In this document: positions 45,098 to 54,566 of the stretch, in pieces
Layout: each line of letters begins with the position of its first letter
How positions within the stretch are numbered: position 1 is the first letter of the stretch
From: Mucilaginibacter ginsenosidivorax
GTDB lineage: Bacteria; Bacteroidota; Bacteroidia; Sphingobacteriales; Sphingobacteriaceae
Assembly (NCBI RefSeq): GCF_007971525.1
Contig: NZ_CP042437.1
Location: 6,200,001 to 6,264,000 of the forward strand
Length of the DNA stretch: 64,000 bases
Direction of reading: 5' to 3'
Made by a program: the position numbers and the translations under genes
Notes under the pieces: model-generated
Database searches by the model: none
The model's input: only the letters and a program-made list of their open reading frames with translations
Told to the model about the DNA's origin: nothing

Positions 45098-46219
45098 CTA
45101 CTTTATTGTGGGCGGGCAAAGCTGCATAAAGGTTACTATGCTGCTGGCCTCGTATGATTGTATGTCGCCGGTGGGGCAGGCTACCGCGTAGTTACGGTAG
45201 GTGAGGTTGCGGGTAGCGTCGCGGTTTTGCCAGCCTGTATTTACATTGGTTTGAATCCAGCTTAAATACTGGGTTTGGCCGGCCTCGGTTATCAGCTGCA
45301 TTACGTACTGGGCAAATATGGCTTTAAGCACGCCCTGCTCGTTAAAGTCGCCTTCGGCGGGTAGTATGCCGTTGGTACACAGGTTGTTTTTTACGTAGTC
45401 GGTATACAGCCTGGCGTCGTCCAGGTAGGCGGCATCATTGCTTTGCTTGTATAATGCGAGTGCGGCGCCTATGGCTGTCCCCGAGTTGTAGGTATAATCC
45501 TGGCCGCCGGCGGGGTTGTTACCAATTTTGTTATCGTTTACCTTACCTGATGCATCAACAAGGTTGGTTTTGCTCCAGGTGTATATGGATTTGGCTTTAG
45601 CAAGGTAACCGGCGTCGCCGGTAATGGTATACAGGCGCATAGCCGCAATTACTGTAGGGAAATTGATACAAGAGTTTTTACCGCTGTGCTTAAAATCCCA
45701 AAACATACCGCCATCCACAGAATCATAAGAACCCGCCCAAACATGGTCAAAACCCTCTTTGGCTTTTTGCAGGCAGGTGGCGTTGCCGGTAATTTGGTTA
45801 GCACGTGCCAGGGCCATTACCCACCACATCATATCGTCGTAAATAAACCATACGGTTTGGTTGCTCCAGTTATAGCCATCGTAATGGTTGTAGTTGCCCT
45901 GGTAAATATCGCCAATCATGGTTAGCTGGCTTGACGCTTTGGTACGCTGGTAAACATTCATAGCCATATCCCAATAAATGGCCTGTGTCCATATAGCGGC
46001 CACGCCGTCCTTTTTGGTGGTGCTGTAATACAGCTTGTTAGCTGAATCATAAAAGGCACTGTTGAACGCATTATAGGCCAGGTCAGCATCACCTGCGGTA
46101 AAGTCCTGGTCAACAGGTTTTACTACGGCTGTTTTGGCGGGTGCGGAATCTTTACCCTTGCTGCAGCTAACAAAGCCGGTGAAAATACTTAATGCTAAAA
46201 AACAGGTTAACTTTTTCAT
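45098..46219 (-). CDS. GH76-family alpha-1,6-mannanase-like lipoprotein
   Basis: A 373-residue (alpha/alpha)6-barrel protein with a lipoprotein signal (FLALSIFTGFVSCSKGK, lipobox Cys). The Asp-Asp catalytic pair of GH76 is visible in FIYDDMMWWVMALARA. Further family features are AIYWDMAMNVYQ, GGMFWDFKH and YNSGTAIGAALALY. GH76 enzymes cut alpha-1,6-mannan backbones, such as fungal cell-wall mannan. It is the third gene of a susC-susD-GH76 operon, so it would feed the SusCD transporter. The Asp pair position agrees with activity, but substrate is inferred from family. Confidence 0.85.
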   Translation of the reverse strand: MKKLTCFLALSIFTGFVSCSKGKDSAPAKTAVVKPVDQDFTAGDADLAYNAFNSAFYDSANKLYYSTTKKDGVAAIWTQAIYWDMAMNVYQRTKASSQLTMIGDIYQGNYNHYDGYNWSNQTVWFIYDDMMWWVMALARANQITGNATCLQKAKEGFDHVWAGSYDSVDGGMFWDFKHSGKNSCINFPTVIAAMRLYTITGDAGYLAKAKSIYTWSKTNLVDASGKVNDNKIGNNPAGGQDYTYNSGTAIGAALALYKQSNDAAYLDDARLYTDYVKNNLCTNGILPAEGDFNEQGVLKAIFAQYVMQLITEAGQTQYLSWIQTNVNTGWQNRDATRNLTYRNYAVACPTGDIQSYEASSIVTFMQLCPPTIK

Positions 46220-46318
46220 AGTGATGTTTTAAATGGAATTTTGCCCCAAGGCCGGTTAGGGACCTGGTTTAAAAGCAGCAACGGGTGTTCCGCTGCTGCT
46301 ATAGTTATGCGGCCTGTA

Positions 46319-48121
46319 TTACCAGCCCGGGTTTTGTACTAATTTTTTATCTGTATCCACATCCTGCTGCGGAATAGGGAAAAAGTAATGCCGTTTGCTA
46401 AAAACACGGGTTTCAAACGCAACTACCTTCAAAAAGTCGGGCAGGTCGGCATTGATATTGAGGCCGTAAATTGGCCCGTTGTCGGTTTGCTCGGCAATTT
46501 TCCAGCGGCGCACGTCAAAAAAACGCACGTTTTCAAAGGCCAGCTCAACGCGGCGCTCTTTGCGTATAGCGGTACGCATAGCCGATTGATCGGCAGGTAT
46601 AGGCAAATCGGCCGAGCCGTAAACCGGTACGCCGGCCCTGTCGCGGATGAGATTCAGGTATTTAAGAATATCAGGATCGCCGGGGGCTGCCTCGTTCAAG
46701 GCCTCTACATAATCCATATAAATATTGGCTAAGCGTAGCAGCATGAGTGTGCGGCCACCCACATTCCAGTTACCTAACCCCTGCATTTTACGCACAATAT
46801 AACCGGTTGGCGAGTAATCGTTACCGCCGGTTGCTTTGCCCGAGTTGCCATGATTGTATAACTGGGTGGTTATAAGCCCTGTGTTGATATCCAGCCAGGT
46901 ACTGCCGTTATAGGTAATATCCACATAAAAACGTGGCTCGCGGTTTACCCATTGGTTGTAAATGCCTGCTTTGGTGTATTTGGTATCGGTAGTTGAATTG
47001 CCGGTACTTACATAGCCCGAGCCTGCATCGGTGATGCTTTTGCCATTCGCCATAAAAAATGCATCAACAATATTTTGGGTAGCACCCAAACCACCCGAAC
47101 CGCGAACTTCTGATGCGTAGCCGTTGTGATAAGGTGTCATTTCGTACTGGCGGGAGCTTAATGAGTTATTGGCCCTGGCCAGGATAACCTCTTTGTTCCA
47201 GTCGGTCAACCAGATGTCGCGGCATGACAGGTAAGGGTCATAATTGCCGTTTGCATCGTTTTTGCGGAACAAGTCATACACGGTAGGTACCAATTGAGTA
47301 ATGAAATCTTTGTAAGCATCTGAAGCTGTTTTCCACTTGGCTGCATCATAAGATTGGCTAATGAGTTGCTTGCCATCGGCGTTTTTCATAGCCGATTCAT
47401 CGGTGTTGCCATTGTACAGCGGGCTTGCATCCATCAATAAAGTTTGCGCCCTGAAAGCCAGTGCAATCCCTTTTGTGATACGGCCGTAATTGCTATCATT
47501 TGACGGCACAGCGGGCAACTGATCGGCAGCGGCTTTTAACCCGGCTGATACATAGTTTGTACACTCGTCAAACGAACTGCGGGGCAATTGCACATCGCTA
47601 AAAGCCGCATCGGGCGGTATTACCTCGTCGCCCAGTAATACTACGGGCCCGTAAAGGCGCATTAGGTAGTAGTAAAACATTCCGCGCAGGGCCTGTGCTT
47701 CTGCCTTGTATTGGGTTTTAAGGGCCGGCGCCATATCCTGCACTTTATCAACGTTGGCTATAAAAAACGTAGCCGAACGGATACCCTTGTAAAAATTTGT
47801 CCAGTACGATGATACAAAACCGCTGTTTGCATCCCAGTTACCAATGTTTACATCGTTTGATGAAACAAAACCCCAGTCGTAGTCGGCTTCATCAGATGCG
47901 CCTGTCCATAAACCGGCGTTGCGCGATCCGCCGGGAAAGCGTTGTCCAAATTCGTCGGGGATATTGCTGTATACATTGGCCAGGAATTTTTCGGCACTGG
48001 CGCGGCTGTTAAAGGTTTCGTCTAATGATAACCTGTCGTTTGGTACCTGGTCTAAATACTTTTTACATGAAGTAGTAGCCGTTAATACCAATATTGCTGC
48101 AAATAAAAATATCTTTTTCAT
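46319..48121 (-). CDS. SusD/RagB-family glycan-binding lipoprotein
   Basis: A 600-residue SusD-like protein with a lipoprotein signal (FLFAAILVLTATTSCKKYLDQVPNDRLSLDETFNSRASAEKFLANVYSNIP, in outline: the TSCKKYLDQVP lipobox). The family C-terminal helix region includes RRVELAFENVRFFDVRRWKIAE and the end KLVQNPGW. It sits on the cell surface on top of SusC and captures oligosaccharides for import. It follows susC by 19 bases and precedes GH76 by 99 bases, so the three form a polysaccharide-utilisation operon. Confidence 0.95.
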   Translation of the reverse strand: MKKIFLFAAILVLTATTSCKKYLDQVPNDRLSLDETFNSRASAEKFLANVYSNIPDEFGQRFPGGSRNAGLWTGASDEADYDWGFVSSNDVNIGNWDANSGFVSSYWTNFYKGIRSATFFIANVDKVQDMAPALKTQYKAEAQALRGMFYYYLMRLYGPVVLLGDEVIPPDAAFSDVQLPRSSFDECTNYVSAGLKAAADQLPAVPSNDSNYGRITKGIALAFRAQTLLMDASPLYNGNTDESAMKNADGKQLISQSYDAAKWKTASDAYKDFITQLVPTVYDLFRKNDANGNYDPYLSCRDIWLTDWNKEVILARANNSLSSRQYEMTPYHNGYASEVRGSGGLGATQNIVDAFFMANGKSITDAGSGYVSTGNSTTDTKYTKAGIYNQWVNREPRFYVDITYNGSTWLDINTGLITTQLYNHGNSGKATGGNDYSPTGYIVRKMQGLGNWNVGGRTLMLLRLANIYMDYVEALNEAAPGDPDILKYLNLIRDRAGVPVYGSADLPIPADQSAMRTAIRKERRVELAFENVRFFDVRRWKIAEQTDNGPIYGLNINADLPDFLKVVAFETRVFSKRHYFFPIPQQDVDTDKKLVQNPGW

Positions 48122-48140
48122 AATGATGAATGGCTATTGG

Positions 48141-51100
48141 TTAAAATTTCAGGTTAAGGCCTAATGAAATAGTTTTAACACTCGGGTATTTGGCGCCGTC
48201 GGCACGTCCGTTCTGATCGGTGTTAAGCTCCGGGTCCCATAATTTAAATTTGCTGAAGGTGAGCAGGTTGTAACCTATAAGGTATAACCTGGCACCTTTT
48301 ACATGAAACTTATCAAATAAGCCGGCGGGCAGGTTATAACCCAGCTCGGCGGTTTTTAACCTGATGAAGCTTACATCCTTAACCCACCACGAACTGGCTT
48401 GCGAGTTGTTGAAGTTTTCGCTGTCGCCATAAGCCAAACGGGGGTAAAATACATTCTGACTTGGGTTTTGTGGTGTCCAGCGGTCAACAGCGTTGCTATA
48501 AACATTGGTTTCGCCGCCATCACCATTAAAAGGGATAATTCCGGCACCGCCCAGCATGATATCGGCATTAGCTATACCCTGGAAAAATGCACCTACGTAA
48601 AAGCCTTTATACTCCACATTTACGCCAAAACCGTAAACAGTTGATGGTACATCGCCGTTACCAATTTTTGTTTGGTCATAGGCGTTTATCAAGCCATCGC
48701 CATTTAAATCCTTGTATTTAATATCGCCTGGCAATACTTTTGATTTATCGCCCGGTACGGCGCTGGCATCAATTTCGGCCTGATCTTTAAATAAACCAAC
48801 TGCCTGGTAGCCGTATCGCGCCAGGATAGGCTGGCCACGATGATCAAGCCATGGATATGTTTGCGTTGGCCTGTCATCTTCAACCACTACAGCCTTGTTA
48901 TAGGTAAATGTACCGCGCAGGCCTACATTCACCTTACCAAAATGGGCATTGTAGTCAAGCGTAGCATCAATACCCTTATTATTTACCACACCAAGATTTC
49001 CCTCGGGCTGGCTAACCAGGCCCACAAAGCCTGGTACCGATTGCCTTTGCAGAAATATGCCGGTGCGGTGTTCTTTAAAAAGATCGACAATTAATGACAG
49101 GTTATCATGTAATGTTCTTACCTCCATGCCCAGATCCTGCTTGTGTGATTTTGCCCAGCTTACGCTTACACCATAATCGGTTACGTTAATACCGTTTGAG
49201 TTTTCAAAACCTTTACCAAAAGTGTATCCGCCGTTGTTAACATCTGTTAGTTCGGATACTATGGTCAGGTAACCAAACCTGCGGCCGGCACCTAAATCGT
49301 CGCTGCCCACAAAGCCATCCGAATAGCGAAATTTCAGGAATGTAAGTGCATCCTTAACAGGGGCGAAAAACTTTTCGTTAGATACAACCCAACCTGCGCC
49401 AAACGACGGGAAAAATCCATAGCGCCTTTTTGGGTCGAAGTTTTCGGAGCCATTATAGCCAAAGTTGGCTTCAAAAAAGTAGCGCTCGTCAAAAGAGTAG
49501 GTCCCACGGCCGGCTAAACTCAGGTAACGGTGCGGTATTGACGATGTAAAATCACCTGCAAAAGCATCTACGCCATCCTGAGCGTTCCCTAATGCAAGGC
49601 CGGTAATGTGGTGTTTGCCAAAGCTGCGGTCGTAATTAATGGCGGCCTCGGTATATGATTGCCTTCGGCCCCCATTGTTGCGGGTGTAACTTAAATAATT
49701 GCCGCTGCCTGTATAGGTGCGCACCAGGTTAAGTGAGCCATCGGCATTATAGGGGTTATTGCTGTCGGGGAAAAAAGTATCTTCCCGTTTAGACCGGTTG
49801 ATACTATGATCGCTGTAGTTATCAAATGAAAACATAGCGGTAGCACTCAGACCTTTTGTGAAAAATTTCAAATCCTGGGTAACGCGCAGGTTGGTTTGTA
49901 TGGTGTTATTAAAGTCGGTATTGTATCCGCGGCGGGTTAAATCGGCGTATGGGTTTCTGAAACCTCCGTTTGCAGATTTGCCCGGAATAAAGCCCCCTGG
50001 GTAGGAGATGGGGTACTCAACCGGCGGAACGGAAAGCGCGTTAACAAAAATATCCTGGGTTGAAAGCGCAGGGCCGTTTGATTGGGCCGCGTATCCCTGA
50101 ACACCAAGATCGAGTTTGGTGGTACTGCTTATTTTAAGGTTTAGGTTGGTTGTAAAATTATAGCGGGTATAGGTAACATCCGAGTTATATTGCGCAAGCT
50201 GGTCTGTTTTAAGAAAGCCGCCTTCGTTGTAATAACCAACAGAAACGTAATATTGCGCATTATCAACACCACCGCTTGCATTAAAGTTGGCCCGGCGGTT
50301 GTGCCCAAGTTTATTAAAGGTGGCATCAAGCCAATCAACATTTGGGTACAGTAACGGATCGGTGTTGTTAGCCGTTTTGTCAATATAATCCTGTGTATAT
50401 TTAGGAGCCTGCCCACGGGTGGTTAAAGCTTCATTTACCAGGTTCATGTAGGTTACGCCATCGGCCAGTTTGGGGCGGCGTGTAAATGTGGTTACACCTT
50501 CGTTATAGTCCAAATAAATCTGGGCCTTGCCAACTTTGCCGCGCTTGGTTTGTACCAGCACTACGCCATTAGCGCCGCGCACGCCGTATACAGCAGTACT
50601 CGATGCATCTTTTAATATCGTAAACGACGAAATATCCTGCGGGTCGATGTTGTTAATGCTACGTTCCACACCATCAACCAATACCAGTGGATTTGATGAG
50701 CCACCCCCAAAAGTAGCTATACCGCGAATCCAGATATCGGCAACATCCTTGCCTGGTTCGCCCGAGCGTTGTACGCCAACAACGCCCGAAATCCTGCCGG
50801 CCAGGGCCGAGGTGATGTTTGATGTTGGCAGTTTTAATTCTTCGATATTTACGGTTGATTGCGCGCCAATAAGGCTTACCTTTTTTTGCACGCCATAGCC
50901 TACTACAGCAACTTCGTTGAGGATATTGCCTGCCTCTTTCATTTTAACGTTGATGGTAGTTTGTACGCCAACGGCGATTTCGGTGTTTTCGAAGCCCACG
51001 AAGGTGAAAATTAATACCGAAGCAGAAGAGGGGACAGATATGGTATACTTTCCATTAACATCTGTTGATGTTGCCGAGTAGGTGCCTTTTATGGTAACCG

Positions 51101-51545
51101 TAACACCGGGCAATGCCACGCCCTTATCATCGGTAACCAACCCGGTTACTAAAATTGCCTGGCTTTCTTTTACAGTTTCTTCCTGGGTTTTTCTTTTAAC
51201 TACAATGGTATTGCCATCAATAACATAGGTTAAACGTTTACCGGCAAGGCAAACAGAAAGTGCATCCTGAATGGAAGCGTTGCGCAGGTTTACGCTTACA
51301 GATGGCGATTGCTGAATGATTTCTGCATCGCACAGGATGTTAAACTTTGTTTGCTTTTGTATTTCGCGAAACACTTCCTCGAGCGAAACATTTTTTTGCG
51401 ACAGGCTTATCCGCTGGCCATAGCTTTTTGCGCTAACCTGCAATAAAAATCCTATCATTATAACTAAAGTTAGCTTCATTATTAGCAATATCTTAGTATA
51501 GATGCCGCCTGGTTTACGGCATAAATAATGAGGAAAAAAATTCAT
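48141..51545 (-). CDS. SusC/RagA-family TonB-linked outer-membrane receptor with STN domain
   Basis: A 1134-residue receptor. After an N-terminal hydrophobic signal comes an STN (secretin/TonB N-terminal) signalling domain (ISLSQKNVSLEEVFREIQKQTKFNIL, in outline). A CarboxypepD_reg-like domain (LVTGLVTDDKGVALPGVTV), a plug (VVGYGVQKKVSLIGAQSTVN, GSSNPLVLVDGVERSINNIDP) and a large barrel follow. The STN domain interacts with FecR across the periplasm, linking this receptor to the FecR/sigma genes upstream. It imports the SusD-bound glycan. An alternative start at 51479 (MKLTLVIM..) is possible. Confidence 0.95.
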   Translation of the reverse strand: MNFFPHYLCRKPGGIYTKILLIMKLTLVIMIGFLLQVSAKSYGQRISLSQKNVSLEEVFREIQKQTKFNILCDAEIIQQSPSVSVNLRNASIQDALSVCLAGKRLTYVIDGNTIVVKRKTQEETVKESQAILVTGLVTDDKGVALPGVTVTIKGTYSATSTDVNGKYTISVPSSASVLIFTFVGFENTEIAVGVQTTINVKMKEAGNILNEVAVVGYGVQKKVSLIGAQSTVNIEELKLPTSNITSALAGRISGVVGVQRSGEPGKDVADIWIRGIATFGGGSSNPLVLVDGVERSINNIDPQDISSFTILKDASSTAVYGVRGANGVVLVQTKRGKVGKAQIYLDYNEGVTTFTRRPKLADGVTYMNLVNEALTTRGQAPKYTQDYIDKTANNTDPLLYPNVDWLDATFNKLGHNRRANFNASGGVDNAQYYVSVGYYNEGGFLKTDQLAQYNSDVTYTRYNFTTNLNLKISSTTKLDLGVQGYAAQSNGPALSTQDIFVNALSVPPVEYPISYPGGFIPGKSANGGFRNPYADLTRRGYNTDFNNTIQTNLRVTQDLKFFTKGLSATAMFSFDNYSDHSINRSKREDTFFPDSNNPYNADGSLNLVRTYTGSGNYLSYTRNNGGRRQSYTEAAINYDRSFGKHHITGLALGNAQDGVDAFAGDFTSSIPHRYLSLAGRGTYSFDERYFFEANFGYNGSENFDPKRRYGFFPSFGAGWVVSNEKFFAPVKDALTFLKFRYSDGFVGSDDLGAGRRFGYLTIVSELTDVNNGGYTFGKGFENSNGINVTDYGVSVSWAKSHKQDLGMEVRTLHDNLSLIVDLFKEHRTGIFLQRQSVPGFVGLVSQPEGNLGVVNNKGIDATLDYNAHFGKVNVGLRGTFTYNKAVVVEDDRPTQTYPWLDHRGQPILARYGYQAVGLFKDQAEIDASAVPGDKSKVLPGDIKYKDLNGDGLINAYDQTKIGNGDVPSTVYGFGVNVEYKGFYVGAFFQGIANADIMLGGAGIIPFNGDGGETNVYSNAVDRWTPQNPSQNVFYPRLAYGDSENFNNSQASSWWVKDVSFIRLKTAELGYNLPAGLFDKFHVKGARLYLIGYNLLTFSKFKLWDPELNTDQNGRADGAKYPSVKTISLGLNLKF

Positions 51546-51717
51546 AATTTTGAATAGTTTGGGTTTATAACTGAATATGGTTTGTCAAGATTTATATAAG
51601 GGTAACCCGGGCTATTGCCAACAGGCATTTAATTGTCCAGGAGTGTTGCAACCACTTCTGGATTTTTTTTGCACTGTAATAAAATAGCGGGTTTCAGTCC
51701 CCGGCAGGCGTGTATAG

Positions 51718-52896
51718 CTATTTCATCACCGTTATCCTCCTTCCGTCAATTGTAAAGTGAGCAACCCCGGTTAATTCAACCACTTTTAGCACTTCAGATA
51801 CGTTATCAAATTTTGATACTGTACCCCATATTGCTTTTTTTGGCGCGTTGTCCTGGTAAACAATATCAACATTGTACCACCTGGACACTTTTCTTAAAAT
51901 ACTCTGGATATCCTCGCTGGCAAACATAAAATTGCCGTTTTTCCATGCTACGGCTTCATCAACATCCGCTTTGATTACACGAAAACTACCGGCCTGTTTA
52001 TTAAAGCTTCCTTGCTGGCCGGGTTGCAGCATTACCTGCCCGCCATTACTGGTTAGCTTAACCGAGCCCTCCAACAGCGTGGTTTTCAGCGCGTCTTCAT
52101 CGTCATAGGCATTCACGTTAAAATGGGTGCCTAATACTTCAACCTGCACTTTGTTGGCCATCACCTTAAACGGCATCGCTTTATTTTTGGCAACTTCAAA
52201 GTAGGCTTCGCCGGTTAACTCCACGTCGCGTTCGGTACCTGTAAATACTGTCGGGAATTTTAATGACGATGCAGCGTTTAACCAAACTGCTGTTCCGTCG
52301 GGAAGGATAACCTGGTATTCGCCACCCCTTGGGGTGGATACCGTGTTGTACTGAACAGGGGCATTACCGGCATTTGGTGCTTTGTATGAAAGCAAACCGT
52401 TGTTTATTTTATTGATGGTAGTTTGGCCTTGTTTGGTTATTAAGCCGTTTTTGGCCTGGTTCAGAATAATTGTCTGGCCGTTGGCCAGCGTGAGTACGGC
52501 CTTGTTGCTGCCCGGTGCTATATCATTTTTAAACCTTTCCTTGCGCGAAGCCAATTGGTAGTTATGCGGTTTGGGTTTATATAAAAACAAACCCGCTGTA
52601 AGCAAAATAATAGCCGCCGCCGCAACCGAAATCCACTTTTTAAACGGATATGATTTGGGTTGTTGTTCGCTGCTGATATTGGCCTCCAGCTTTTGCCACA
52701 CATTATTGCTGATTACCGGATTGATAGACCGGGGTTCATTTATTTCTTTATTGAAACTGGTTTGCAAATTTTTAAGCAATAAGCGGCCTGCCTCATCTTT
52801 TTTGAGGTGATTGAACAGTTCTTCTGCTTCGGCAGGAGTACATTCATTCAACAAATACTTATTCAGCAGGAGCTGGTAATTCTTTTTAGGAGTCAT
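51718..52896 (-). CDS. FecR-family anti-sigma factor
   Basis: A membrane-anchored anti-sigma factor starting at the ATG at 52896 (MTPKKNYQLLLNKYLLNECTPAEAEELF). A cytosolic sigma-binding N-terminus is followed by one transmembrane helix (WISVAAAAIILLTAGLFLY, about residues 87-106). The periplasmic FecR domain contains VSTPRGGEYQVILPDGTAVWLNAASSLKFP and TGEAYFEVAKNK. It would relay a glycan signal from the STN domain of the neighbouring SusC to the ECF sigma factor. It is followed by a small plus-strand gene and the sigma gene. Confidence 0.92.
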   Translation of the reverse strand: MTPKKNYQLLLNKYLLNECTPAEAEELFNHLKKDEAGRLLLKNLQTSFNKEINEPRSINPVISNNVWQKLEANISSEQQPKSYPFKKWISVAAAAIILLTAGLFLYKPKPHNYQLASRKERFKNDIAPGSNKAVLTLANGQTIILNQAKNGLITKQGQTTINKINNGLLSYKAPNAGNAPVQYNTVSTPRGGEYQVILPDGTAVWLNAASSLKFPTVFTGTERDVELTGEAYFEVAKNKAMPFKVMANKVQVEVLGTHFNVNAYDDEDALKTTLLEGSVKLTSNGGQVMLQPGQQGSFNKQAGSFRVIKADVDEAVAWKNGNFMFASEDIQSILRKVSRWYNVDIVYQDNAPKKAIWGTVSKFDNVSEVLKVVELTGVAHFTIDGRRITVMK

Positions 52897-53120
52897 AATC
52901 GTTTGTATATATCCTAAAGGCTGATGGTCGGGGGGGTAGCGGCGAAAATATTTTTTTAGCAATTCTAAGCTTAGGGTGCAACCTTTTGCTAAAAGCGTAC
53001 GTCACATAACAAAGCGCTTATGTATTGTTGAATAATTTAATATAAAATACGACGTTTATAAAGGTATTTATACAACTACATGTTACCTACACCGAAAAAT
53101 AACCAATAGCGCCGAATTAT

Positions 53121-53339
53121 ATGGAAGATCATATTTGGATGCTTGTTACCAAAAGAATGGCAAATGAAGCCACCGGGGAAGAGTTAGATAAATTAGACAA
53201 TTTGCTTAAACAAAACCCAATTGCCCATAATTCGTTGAAACTGCTTTTTGATTGGTGGGACACTAATGATGAGTCGGCCGAAGACAATACCCATTTACAG
53301 TTTAAAAAGATATTGGAACGGATAGATTATAAAAAGTAA
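53121..53339 (+). CDS. small standalone protein like the N-terminus of a FecR anti-sigma factor
   Basis: A 72-residue soluble protein (ATG start, charged C-terminus ILERIDYKK). Its sequence (WMLVTKRMANEATGEELDKL and DNLLKQNPIAHNSLKLLFDWWD) follows the helical pattern of FecR N-terminal sigma-binding segments. It lacks the membrane helix and periplasmic domain. It lies on the opposite strand between the FecR and sigma genes and converges on the sigma gene. It may be a remnant of a duplicated fecR or a free inhibitor of the sigma factor. It could also be an unrelated small protein. Confidence 0.55.
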   Translation: MEDHIWMLVTKRMANEATGEELDKLDNLLKQNPIAHNSLKLLFDWWDTNDESAEDNTHLQFKKILERIDYKK

Positions 53340-53362
53340 AAACGAGGCACAATTACCCATTG

Positions 53363-53947
53363 CTACTTTTTCATCAGTTCGATAATTAACAAACTGAATA
53401 CGATATCGGCGTTTTGCCTGAAATATTTTTTAATACTTTTCATGGCGGCCATCATATGTTCTTTAACGGTATGTTTACTAATACCCAATATCTGGGCGGC
53501 TTCGTCGTACGTTTTACCCTCCTGGCGACAAAGATTAAATACTTTTTTGCATTGAGGCGGCAACTGCTCAACTGCGCTGCCAAGTAGTCCTGCGTATTCG
53601 TTCCATTGCAAGTCTGCTTCGCTTTCAATGGCTTGTTCTTCAATAATGCTTATTACTTTGGCTCTTAACTCTGTTTCTACAGCAATTTTTTTAATTAACT
53701 TAAACACCTGGTTCCGGGTTATTTTGTATAGGTAACCAACTATTCCAAATTCGGGTTTTAGCTGTTCCCGAATTTCCCACAATTTCAGGAACACATCATG
53801 GATTACGTCTTCGGCCAGTTCGGGCATTTTCAAAAACCTTAAGGCGTAATAATACAACTGGCTATGGTACTTGTCATAAATTTGCTTATATGCGTCTACA
53901 TCGCCGCCCATAAGGCGCTCGCAAAGCACAATGTCATTAACAGTCAT
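53363..53947 (-). CDS. ECF-type RNA polymerase sigma factor (SusCD locus)
   Basis: A 194-residue sigma factor with region 2 (CERLMGGDVDAYKQIYDKYHSQLYYYALRFLKMPELAEDVIHDVFLKLWEIREQLKPEFGIVGYLYKITRNQ, in outline) and region 4 (LPPQCKKVFNLCRQEGKTYDEAAQILGISKHTVKEHMMAAMKSIKK) with the helix-turn-helix. Its C-terminus ends in a short hydrophobic tail, as is common in Bacteroidota ECF factors paired with FecR. It is likely freed by the FecR protein encoded downstream to switch on the SusC/SusD/GH76 operon. Confidence 0.92.
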   Translation of the reverse strand: MTVNDIVLCERLMGGDVDAYKQIYDKYHSQLYYYALRFLKMPELAEDVIHDVFLKLWEIREQLKPEFGIVGYLYKITRNQVFKLIKKIAVETELRAKVISIIEEQAIESEADLQWNEYAGLLGSAVEQLPPQCKKVFNLCRQEGKTYDEAAQILGISKHTVKEHMMAAMKSIKKYFRQNADIVFSLLIIELMKK

Positions 53948-54566
53948 TTAAATAGGCAATTGGATGATGGTAATACAATTATCGGTCAAAAAAACTGGTT
54001 TACCCAAAAAACTTTGCCGAAAGGGTGATAAACAGAGGTTGTTTAGTACGTTAATAAACGTTTGGGCATTGGGTTACAACATAATAATCAGCCAAACCGA
54101 TAAGCTGGTGCCATTTTTTAAATCGATTTGATGAAAAGCAACAAAGCCTCCGGATTTATACAGGATTATTGGTTGGTAATTGGCAAAAGGTAAATCTTTT
54201 AAGGCATGGATGCAATTAAAATGGGTAAACTTAACATTTGATGGATAATACTTTTAAACTATATCCGTTTACCTGTTTTGTGAAATACAAAATATTACCT
54301 AACCATCTTTATTATGAATTGCAAAATCCTCCGTGGCTTAATTATTAGCAGTATTATCCATTATAATATGCTGATTGTCCATTTTTAGGAGGCATTATGG
54401 CTCATATTTTTGGTTGAGCCGTTAACTGACCTCGTTTTTTAAATATCCATAGAGGATAGTAAATATACTTTTATCAATACATTGCCTGCTTTTATGAAGT
54501 AAACTCCTGTCGTTATAAAAAATCTGCCACAAGCCTTCAATCTACCTTATTACACCTTATATATCC
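53948..54566. other. intergenic region between divergent genes
   Basis: About 620 bases between the sigma gene (minus) and the receptor gene (plus). It is AT-rich and should hold both promoters. I see no RNA gene, hairpin terminator or insertion-sequence end in it. Confidence 0.4.
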
